Source of the DNA: Candidatus Saccharibacteria bacterium UBA3723
GTDB lineage: Bacteria; Patescibacteriota; Saccharimonadia; Saccharimonadales; Saccharimonadaceae
Assembly (NCBI GenBank): GCA_002371895.1
Contig: DFHM01000014.1
Span: 1 to 14,582, forward strand
Length of the DNA: 14,582 bases
Direction: 5' to 3'
The notes below the pieces were generated by a model. The model did no database searches, had not been told where the DNA came from, and was given only the letters and a program-made list of their open reading frames with translations. How positions within the stretch are numbered: the stretch's first letter is position 1; the number at the start of each line of letters is the position of its first letter. This document shows, piece by piece, positions 1 through 6,141 of the stretch. The translations under genes were made by a program, and so were the position numbers.

Positions 1-29
1 GCAAATATCGCCGATAAATATTTTTTCAT
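1..29 (-). CDS. Start of a third secreted/pilin-operon protein (partial)
   Basis: Only the first nine codons lie in the window (reads MKKYLSAIF...), starting at an ATG at 29-27 immediately after the TAG stop of the upstream gene (32-30). A GGGAG Shine-Dalgarno site sits at 42-38 with 8 nt spacing, inside the end of the preceding gene, so this is a convincing translationally coupled start. The Lys-Lys opening followed by hydrophobic residues matches the signal-peptide starts of the two upstream pilin-like proteins. That it is another pilin-like protein is inference from position only. Confidence 0.6.
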
Positions 30-692
30 CTATAATGCTCCCATTACAAAGTTTACGATTGCTACTGCAAGCAGGGAAATAGCAAGACCGATTGCCGCAT
101 ACAAGATAGTTTGTTTGGCCTTCTGTACGTTACCCGGATTACCGTTACTCGTAACGTATTGAATACCACCAATTACTACAATGATTACACAAATAATTGC
201 GGCCCAACCAAAGGCTCTGTTCATCGCAACAATAAAGATATTTGCGCCAGTCTGAGCGCCATCATGAACTATATCGGCAACCATACCGCTAATCGTAGAT
301 GCAAGAACACAAATCACTAAACCAACCAAGGCATTAACGATCGTCTTCTTACCACGAACAACCTTACCAGGATCGCCGCGTGCCAACATGTATTGGTAGC
401 CACCCCAGATAACGAAACAAATCGCTAGATAACCGACTACGCCAAGTACCGAGCTCGCTATATTTAATACTACAAGCCAAACATTCTTCTTAATATTATC
501 TTCACCCTTAAAGGCATCGCTCGGAACAGTACAAGGATCACCAGTCGCAATGCCATCATACCAAGCCCTTAAGCCTAAAATATGTTGACCCGGCTGTTCG
601 CATGCCGCCGCATAAGTATCTTGTGGCAATAATGTCATAGAAGTAGCAATCGAAGCTACCAGTATTGCAAGCGCTAAGATTATTTTTTTCAT
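30..692 (-). CDS. VirB2/TrbC-like pilin with two tandem pilin units
   Basis: A 220-residue membrane protein, probably a pilin-type subunit of the T4SS. Residues 1-28 form a signal peptide (KK, hydrophobic core, TYA before AA). Two repeated units follow. Unit A (about 71-138) and unit B (about 152-220) each contain a transmembrane helix ending in a GG-x-QY motif (G97-G98 and G175-G176), a short polar loop with GDPG or GNPG then V and Lys, a TI pair, and a second helix carrying GL and LA. This helix-loop-helix is the known VirB2/TrbC pilin layout. Two Cys (31, 54) lie in the segment before unit A. The gene starts 31 nt after the upstream pilin gene; AAGG-type sites precede the ATG (AAAGG at 703-707, AGG at 696-698). 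The double unit is unusual, since VirB2 normally has one. The family call is by motif, without a search. Confidence 0.75.
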   Translation of the reverse strand: MKKIILALAILVASIATSMTLLPQDTYAAACEQPGQHILGLRAWYDGIATGDPCTVPSDAFKGEDNIKKNVWLVVLNIASSVLGVVGYLAICFVIWGGYQYMLARGDPGKVVRGKKTIVNALVGLVICVLASTISGMVADIVHDGAQTGANIFIVAMNRAFGWAAIICVIIVVIGGIQYVTSNGNPGNVQKAKQTILYAAIGLAISLLAVAIVNFVMGAL

Positions 693-723
693 TATCCTTG
701 TACCTTTATATTATTAATACCTT

Positions 724-1125
724 TTAAAAACCGAAATTAATACCTGACTGATTTCCTCCCGGGAGGAGCAATCCAATCAATAAACCAGCAAGGCCAAATA
801 CAGTCATACCGATAACGATATCTATTAAACGCTTCTTCGCCTGAGCAACCTGCGCCTCATTGTCGCGCGCAGAGAGAATCAAGAATCCGCACCAGATAAT
901 ACCAATCGTGCCAACTACAATTACGCCTGCGGTCATAACATTTACGACCATTTTTACGATTGCCATGATACCGCCACCATCTTCCATATCGCACCAGCTA
1001 TCATCCAACAGGGTAGTACAGTCACCACCACCACCGCTAGCAAAAGTCAGAGCAGGTAAAAATGCATTAATATAAGTAGCACTAATCATCAGCGCCATAA
1101 GACAACTAAATAATCTCTTTTTCAT
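724..1125 (-). CDS. VirB2/TrbC-like pilin subunit (single unit)
   Basis: A 133-residue protein that probably forms the major T4SS pilus subunit or a related membrane component. Residues 1-29 are a signal peptide (KKR, hydrophobic stretch, LTFA then SGGGG). After a short Cys-containing segment (C36, C45), helix 1 spans about 54-85, then a polar loop (SARDNEAQVAQAKKR, about 85-99), then helix 2 at about 101-122 and a short Gly-rich C-terminus. The loop composition and the two-helix arrangement match the repeat units of the downstream 220-residue protein, so they are paralogues. It is the first gene of the minus-strand operon. A TATAAT box ends only 6 nt before the ATG, and no well-spaced Shine-Dalgarno site is present (AGGG lies 12 nt away). 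Confidence 0.75.
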   Translation of the reverse strand: MKKRLFSCLMALMISATYINAFLPALTFASGGGGDCTTLLDDSWCDMEDGGGIMAIVKMVVNVMTAGVIVVGTIGIIWCGFLILSARDNEAQVAQAKKRLIDIVIGMTVFGLAGLLIGLLLPGGNQSGINFGF

Positions 1126-1131
1126 ATTTAA

Positions 1132-1174
1132 ATTATACCCTAAAATATATAATTATCTGGTATAAATTATAGCA
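1132..1174 (-). promoter_or_regulatory. Promoter region of the pilin operon, two -10 boxes
   Basis: On the minus strand an extended -10 (TGC-TATAAT) occupies 1174-1166 and would start RNA near 1159, giving a leader of about 35 nt. A second perfect TATAAT at 1137-1132 would start RNA at or next to the ATG at 1125. Neither has a good -35 box at 16-18 bp, so it cannot be decided from sequence which is used. Confidence 0.5.
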
Positions 1175-1218
1175 TAAGCGTTCAAAATCGCTCACCCCTA
1201 TTAAATAACTGCGGGATT

Positions 1219-1227
1219 TGCTATAAT
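1219..1227 (+). promoter_or_regulatory. Extended -10 element upstream of the VirB6-like gene
   Basis: TGC-TATAAT reads 1219-1227, the same extended -10 string as at 7986-7994 and on the minus strand at 1174-1166. No recognisable -35 lies at the right distance. It could be a second, upstream promoter for the VirB6-like gene with a leader of about 48 nt. Confidence 0.4.
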
Positions 1228-1242
1228 ATTCCGATAATATAC

Positions 1243-1271
1243 TTGACGAAAAAGCTTATGTGTGATATAAT
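1243..1271 (+). promoter_or_regulatory. Near-consensus promoter of the VirB6-like gene
   Basis: TTGACG at 1243-1248, exactly 17 bp, then TATAAT at 1266-1271. RNA should begin around 1278-1279, only 3-4 nt before the ATG at 1282. This decides the gene start: the longer open frame beginning with TTG at 1243 starts on the -35 box itself and would have no leader or ribosome site. Confidence 0.8.
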
Positions 1272-1281
1272 TATATACGCT

Positions 1282-4029
1282 ATGGGCAAGTGTGTTAAAA
1301 ACCTAACCATATCTGTCATTATGGCCATAATCAGTGTATTCTCCCTTAATGGCCCAGTTTTTGCTACTGCCCAGTCAACTCCTACTTATCTCGAATCTTC
1401 AACTCAGTCCGTCGTTACAACCTTAGCTACACCTGTCGAAAATCCAGACGAAGAAGAGGAAGAGGATACCCCACAAGACGAATCCGATAGCAGCACCTGT
1501 TACGATCAGGTTGGCGGTATCGGTTGGCTCGTCTGTCCAGGTACAAGTTTCCTCGCCAACGTTATCGATGGCGCATATGACATCCTCGAGACCTTAATTA
1601 AAGTAGATCCAATCTCAACAGATGAAAAATCCCCAATCCGCGTAGTCTGGCAGTATCTTCGCAATATCACCAACGTTGTATTTATTATCTTCCTCCTTGT
1701 TGTCATTTATTCTCAATTGACTGGATTTGGTATTAATAATTACGGTATCAAGAAAGTCTTGCCACGCATTATCGTATCCGCAATTCTTGTAAACCTTAGC
1801 TTCGTCATCTGTATCTTAGCCGTAGATGTCAGTAATATTCTCGGCTCATCATTCCGCGGCCTCTTTGATTCTATTCAGCAACAGGCCATCGCAAATAGTA
1901 CAATTAGCCAAGCCGCCGCAGATACATCTGTTGCAGGCATCGTCGCCACGATCCTCGGTGTTGGTACTATTGGTACTATTGGCGCTCTCACGATCGCCGG
2001 TGGCTGGAGTGGCTTACTCTGGCTCCTCATTCCAGTAATTCTATCTGGCGCCATCGCTGTCATTTCTGCGGTTATCACTATGGCAGCCCGTCAAGCCCTC
2101 ATCCTACTCTTAGTCATGATTTCACCTCTCGCATTCGTAGCTTATCTATTGCCAAACACCGAAAGGTGGTTCCAAAGATGGTATCAGCTATTCATGCGTA
2201 TGCTATTCTTCTATCCAATGTTTAGCGTCCTTTACGGCGCCTCTCAGCTTGCTGGTCTTGTCATGATTTCCTCCGCAACCAATTGGCTTGGCGTAGTCTT
2301 AGGTATCGCAGTCGAAGTCCTACCATTATTCATGAGCATCCCATTAATGCGCCTATCCGGCACAATGCTTGGACGCATCGATGGTATGGTTCGCCGCGTT
2401 GGTGCTCCAGTCCAAGGCGTTACCGCCCGTCGCGCCGCCGAGGGTCGTGTACTCGCAAAGCAGCGCCAGCTCGCAAGCAACAGCTATCTACCTTCTACTC
2501 GCCTTGCTAAATATCTCGAACAACGCCGTCTTAACCGCAAGATGGATACCGACGACGCCATCGAAGCAGGGCACAAGGAGCGTCTCGCTAACTACAACCG
2601 CAGCATGTATACTCGCGGTGGTCAGCTTAGCCGTCGCGGCCTAACTCGCTATCAAAACATTCAGCGCAACATCGACAATGAGAACGTTGTCACCGCAACT
2701 GCAATCGATTTCGATGAAGGCTTTGGTCATGATGGTTCTGACCCACGTGTCAGAACTCGCGATCTTCGCCGCGTGCAGGCTATTAATACATCACTCATTC
2801 GTGGTGTAGATACAGCCGCAATCAACCGCGCTCGCCAACAATCCGTAGAATTAGACAATACCCGCAGCCGCGCAGAGCGTATCCGTGAAGGCGTCAAAGA
2901 CGAGCATTCTCAAATTCATCGCCAGATTACCTCTGCCTTCAATCTCCGCAACTCATCCACTAACCCAGATGAACAACGCGCTATTCAAAAGTCTATTAAC
3001 GCCACCTTATCCAACGCTATCTCTGATAGTCGCAGAGTAGACAAGGCTGCACGCGATAGCTATATCGAACTTTACGATGATATGGAAGCCGGTAACGGCC
3101 CACAGACCAAACTCATCGAATCCTTCGATCAAAGAGATTACAACTCCATGGCAGCCGCTATCTCCGTTATGGCAAAGCGTGGCGACTTCAAGGACATTGA
3201 GGAAACTCTCTATGCTAACTCTGATAAAATCCTCAGCAACGATGACATCCGCATGCAGAAACAGCTCGCTGATGCCTTAATCGGTCTCAAAGCAGACGAC
3301 CAGATTCTCTGGGCTTACGCAAAGGCCAACATGATTCGCCGCGGTATGTACACTACGGCAGTCTCAAAAGGCAAGCCAATTAAGCTTGATCCATTCATCG
3401 ACTTCAAGTCGTTCATTCACGGTGACCATCTCTCGGGTGATGCCGACGATGAAGCATGGAAGATCACCTCATTCGATAAGATTCTCGAAGACGTAAAGGG
3501 CGCAGGCACCACTGCAACCCAGGACCGCACAGTATTCAAGGCCATGCTCAGCTTCATGAAAGACGGCAGTATGCCAATCACAGACGCAGAGGGCAAGCCA
3601 ACTCTACATATTCCTATGAAGTATCTTCGCTCTGCAGCCGTATCTGGCATGATGGATGGTGAGCAGCTCGGTACTCTCAACAAGTATCTCACCTTCGGCT
3701 TCAACGATAAGCCTAACGCCACCCAAGATGCATTCTTTGAAGCAAACAAAGCAATCGTCGCACAAAACATCGAAAGCTTCTTCAAAGATATGGCCGCATC
3801 TCAGTTGGTCAGCATCAAGAGCTCTACCTTTAAGTCTATGAACTCCGCAATGCTCGCAATCGATCCAGGATCCGAAGTAGAAATCAACGGCAAGAAAGTC
3901 AGCCAAAAGATTATCGACGCACTTCAGGCTCGTGGTACCATCGACGCAGTCAACCGTCCAAACTTCACAGCACGCGGCGGCATGAACCCAGAAGTACGCG
4001 AAATGCTTGGCATCCGCACGGATATTTAA
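1282..4029 (+). CDS. VirB6/TrbL-like T4SS inner-membrane channel protein with long C-terminal tail
   Basis: A 915-residue polytopic membrane protein of the VirB6/TrbL class, expected to form the transport channel in the cytoplasmic membrane. The start chosen is ATG 1282, just after the 1243-1271 promoter; it opens with a signal peptide (about 1-29, ending FATA). A short, very acidic stretch follows (five consecutive Glu), then a block of transmembrane helices from about 130 to 370. The family-typical region near residue 270 reads ARQALILLL, then SPLAF, then a Trp-rich stretch (ERWFQRWYQLF). From about residue 375 the protein is hydrophilic, rich in Arg early on, with no further clear membrane segment for some 540 residues. 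The tail resembles the extended VirB6 proteins of some lineages but I recognise no domain in it. It leads the plus-strand T4SS genes and corresponds in position to PrgH of pCF10. The family call is fairly sure; the tail function is unknown. Confidence 0.8.
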   Translation: MGKCVKNLTISVIMAIISVFSLNGPVFATAQSTPTYLESSTQSVVTTLATPVENPDEEEEEDTPQDESDSSTCYDQVGGIGWLVCPGTSFLANVIDGAYDILETLIKVDPISTDEKSPIRVVWQYLRNITNVVFIIFLLVVIYSQLTGFGINNYGIKKVLPRIIVSAILVNLSFVICILAVDVSNILGSSFRGLFDSIQQQAIANSTISQAAADTSVAGIVATILGVGTIGTIGALTIAGGWSGLLWLLIPVILSGAIAVISAVITMAARQALILLLVMISPLAFVAYLLPNTERWFQRWYQLFMRMLFFYPMFSVLYGASQLAGLVMISSATNWLGVVLGIAVEVLPLFMSIPLMRLSGTMLGRIDGMVRRVGAPVQGVTARRAAEGRVLAKQRQLASNSYLPSTRLAKYLEQRRLNRKMDTDDAIEAGHKERLANYNRSMYTRGGQLSRRGLTRYQNIQRNIDNENVVTATAIDFDEGFGHDGSDPRVRTRDLRRVQAINTSLIRGVDTAAINRARQQSVELDNTRSRAERIREGVKDEHSQIHRQITSAFNLRNSSTNPDEQRAIQKSINATLSNAISDSRRVDKAARDSYIELYDDMEAGNGPQTKLIESFDQRDYNSMAAAISVMAKRGDFKDIEETLYANSDKILSNDDIRMQKQLADALIGLKADDQILWAYAKANMIRRGMYTTAVSKGKPIKLDPFIDFKSFIHGDHLSGDADDEAWKITSFDKILEDVKGAGTTATQDRTVFKAMLSFMKDGSMPITDAEGKPTLHIPMKYLRSAAVSGMMDGEQLGTLNKYLTFGFNDKPNATQDAFFEANKAIVAQNIESFFKDMAASQLVSIKSSTFKSMNSAMLAIDPGSEVEINGKKVSQKIIDALQARGTIDAVNRPNFTARGGMNPEVREMLGIRTDI

Positions 4030-4049
4030 TACAAAAAATTCTAAAAAAT

Positions 4050-4117
4050 GGACCTTATATTGGCCAAAAATTAATAGCGTTTATGCTATTATATAAGTAT
4101 GGCTCAGTATAAGGTCC
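4050..4117. repeat. 10-bp perfect inverted repeat bracketing the prgI promoter and start codon
   Basis: GGACCTTATA at 4050-4059 is the exact reverse complement of TATAAGGTCC at 4108-4117, the latter inside codons 4-7 of the PrgI gene. The 48-nt interval holds the -10 box and the ATG. It could be a protein-binding operator pair or, in read-through RNA from the VirB6 gene, a hairpin holding the start region. Confidence 0.6.
4072..4092 (+). promoter_or_regulatory. Extended -10 promoter of the PrgI gene overlapped by a 7-bp inverted repeat
   Basis: TGC-TATTAT at 4084-4092 is an extended -10 ending 6 nt before the ATG at 4099, so the RNA would be leaderless. The promoter overlaps a perfect inverted repeat (TAATAGC 4072-4078, GCTATTA 4085-4091, 6-nt spacer), which could be an operator. 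A -35 is not evident: TTGGCC at 4060-4065 is 21 bp away, too far. Confidence 0.5.
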
Positions 4118-5280
4118 CTCAAGATGTTGAGGCCGACGATAAACTCATCGGACCTTTTAGTTTTCGCCAGTTTGTCTATCTTTTAGTAGCCGCTGGCCTT
4201 GTTGCGCTATGTATTCCACTTTTTAATATTTTTCCACTTTTGATTATTTTGCCGGCGCCATTTATCTTATTCCTTTTGGCGCTCTCGCTTCCACTAAAGA
4301 AGGATCAGCCGATGGAAACTTATCTTTCTGCCGTCCTTTCTTACTACATGAAGCCACATAACCGCCTCTGGGAACCAGGCGAGCCAGAATCTATTATTGT
4401 TATTACTGCACCAAAAAAGACCGACGAAGTTCACCTCAAGGATATCGATCAGGACGAAGCTATGCATCGTCTATCCTTCCTTGCAGATATTGTCGATACA
4501 GAAGGCTACGCAATCAAGGGCGCATCCAACAATGGCGTTAGGGAAGACGTTCTTGCAGAAGCAAACGCCACAAAGGATATCTTTGAAGTACAAAATACCG
4601 CCTTCAGCCAACAAAATTTCCAACAAACATCTGATACGCGCCACAACGAGCTCGTCAATCAGATGCGCAATGCTATTGCAAACAACAATCAATTCCAAGG
4701 CGCTTCCATTGTCACCCACAATGGCCAATCACAACCACAGCCACAATTCCAGCAGCCAATGCCGCAGCGGCCTCAATATCCAAATTACGCCTCTGCAGAA
4801 CCAGTTGTTCCTGTAGCGCCAGTTACTCCATTGCCTCAATATCAGCAGCCAATGCAACCGCAGCCTATTGCACAAACACCTCCACCAGAATTCGTCACAG
4901 AGGCTATGCAACCACAGCAATCCGAGTCAGAAAAAATCGAAGATTCTCTACCAACTTCAACTAATCCACTAGATGACGAGTCTGTATCCGATAACTCAAG
5001 CATTATCAAACCGGATCTCCCAATCCCAGAAGAAGTAGTAGAGCAAATCGCCGAAGAAGAGGCTCCAGAGACCGAATATATCCCAGCAGATATCGCCGCA
5101 CATCTTCATGATGACGATTCACAATCCGGTCGCATCGAGCAACAATCTAATCCAACTACCCCAAGTCAAGATATCATTGATCTAGCTAATAATTCCGATT
5201 TCTCGATTGAAACAATTGCTAAGCAGGCAAAACGTATCAATGAAAAACAAGATAATGAAGTTTATATATCATTACATTAA
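4099..5280 (+). CDS. prgI: PrgI-family T4SS membrane protein with long disordered tail
   Basis: A 393-residue protein. Residues 1-93 are a clear PrgI-type domain: the MAQYKVPQDVE opening, an FSFRQF motif before the first helix (about 25-43), a second helix (about 44-66), then KKDQPMETYL and a YYMKPHNRLWEP segment. PrgI proteins are small inner-membrane partners of VirB4 in Gram-positive T4SS, comparable to VirB3. The tail from about 95 to 365 is low-complexity and acidic/Gln-Pro rich, with QPQPQ-like tracts near 4730-4920, and looks disordered. It ends in a more ordered piece (SIETIAKQAKRI, then EVYISLH). Most PrgI proteins are about 100-150 residues, so this is much longer. There is no Shine-Dalgarno site; the gene appears to be leaderless from the -10 at 4087-4092. 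It probably shares transcription with the two genes downstream. Confidence 0.85.
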   Translation: MAQYKVPQDVEADDKLIGPFSFRQFVYLLVAAGLVALCIPLFNIFPLLIILPAPFILFLLALSLPLKKDQPMETYLSAVLSYYMKPHNRLWEPGEPESIIVITAPKKTDEVHLKDIDQDEAMHRLSFLADIVDTEGYAIKGASNNGVREDVLAEANATKDIFEVQNTAFSQQNFQQTSDTRHNELVNQMRNAIANNNQFQGASIVTHNGQSQPQPQFQQPMPQRPQYPNYASAEPVVPVAPVTPLPQYQQPMQPQPIAQTPPPEFVTEAMQPQQSESEKIEDSLPTSTNPLDDESVSDNSSIIKPDLPIPEEVVEQIAEEEAPETEYIPADIAAHLHDDDSQSGRIEQQSNPTTPSQDIIDLANNSDFSIETIAKQAKRINEKQDNEVYISLH

Positions 5281-5284
5281 GGAG
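5281..5284 (+). promoter_or_regulatory. Shine-Dalgarno site that fixes a GTG start
   Basis: GGAG lies directly after the TAA stop of the PrgI gene (5278-5280) and 5 nt before GTG 5290-5292. It supports GTG as the true start of the TraC-like gene and suggests coupled translation. Confidence 0.75.
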
Positions 5285-5289
5285 TAACC

Positions 5290-6141
5290 GTGCAACCAAA
5301 TCAACAATTCCAAGGCCAAGCTCCACAGATGATGGGCGGAGCACAACAGCCAATGATGGGCCAGCCAGCAATGGGTCAACCACAAGCAATCGCTAGCCAG
5401 CCACAACAACCTACCGCAGCAGCTATGCCAGTAAAGGAAAATCCAAATTCCACGCAGGCCACGCTTCTTATTTCCGAGCTTCGCGATTCTATGGTAATCA
5501 TGAAAGATGGTTCATTCCGTGCCGTCGTCGCATGTAAGTCCATCAACTTCGACCTCATGTCCGAAACCGAGCGCGAGGCCGTAGAATACTCCTATCAAAA
5601 CTTCTTGAACTCCTTAAACTTCACGGTACAAATCTTAATCCGCTCCCAGCGTGTCGATATTGGCCCATACATCGAACGCCTCTCGGAACTCCGCCGCAAC
5701 AACGATAACATGCTTCTCGGCATCCTTATGGATGACTATATCAACTTCATCGACGTCCTATCTCAGGAAGCAAACATTATGGATAAGTCCTTCTTTATTG
5801 CGATTCCATATTACACCTCCCCTGAAGCAGAGAAGGCCGTCGAACAAACCAAGAACTTCTTCAAGACCTTCAGCAAAAATAAAGCACCACAGGTTAGCCG
5901 TATCGACCGCGCCACTTACGACAAGGCTGTTACAGAAATTAACAACCGCGTCGAAGCTGTCATTTCCGGTCTCTTCGCAATTGGCATTCATTCCGTTCGC
6001 TTAAACACTAAGGAACTAGGTCAGCTCTACTACAACTTCAACAACCCAGACACAGCAGTACGCGAGCCACTTGGCGACTTCAATAAGCTAGCCCACCTAT
6101 ACGTTAAAAAGGGCGACAAATCTGAGGAGGAGAAAAAATAA
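5290..6141 (+). CDS. TraC-like domain protein of the T4SS (VirB4-associated, no ATPase motif)
   Basis: A 283-residue soluble protein with no membrane segment or signal peptide. Residues 1-55 are low-complexity, rich in Gln, Met, Pro and Gly, with repeated MMGQP/AMGQPQ pieces. Residues from about 58 to 265 form a folded domain: STQATLLISELRDSMVIMKDGSFRAV, then a segment like the N-terminal domain of TraC/VirB4 ATPases (SFFIAIPYY, and an NNRVEAVISGLFAIGI region). No Walker motifs are present. In related bacteria such proteins are encoded between PrgI and VirB4, as here. It starts with GTG, 9 nt after PrgI, and its stop overlaps the VirB4 ATG by 1 nt, so production with VirB4 is probably coupled. 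It may be a scaffold or regulator of VirB4; that role is inference. The domain assignment is from memory of the family. Confidence 0.7.
   Translation: MQPNQQFQGQAPQMMGGAQQPMMGQPAMGQPQAIASQPQQPTAAAMPVKENPNSTQATLLISELRDSMVIMKDGSFRAVVACKSINFDLMSETEREAVEYSYQNFLNSLNFTVQILIRSQRVDIGPYIERLSELRRNNDNMLLGILMDDYINFIDVLSQEANIMDKSFFIAIPYYTSPEAEKAVEQTKNFFKTFSKNKAPQVSRIDRATYDKAVTEINNRVEAVISGLFAIGIHSVRLNTKELGQLYYNFNNPDTAVREPLGDFNKLAHLYVKKGDKSEEEKK

Noticed and set aside
1149..1171. TATAATT / AATTATA inverted repeat in the divergent promoter region
   Set aside because: Seven A/T-only base pairs in a very AT-rich stretch, explained by overlapping -10 boxes on opposite strands.
1949..1990. Tandem GGTACTATT repeat near 1963-1980
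   Set aside because: Only two copies, in frame, encoding a Gly-Thr-Ile repeat in a membrane helix; ordinary coding redundancy.
3417..3906. Minus-strand open frames of 100-122 codons within the VirB6 tail
   Set aside because: They lie opposite a well-supported gene, have no ribosome sites and no recognisable protein features; shadows of codon bias.
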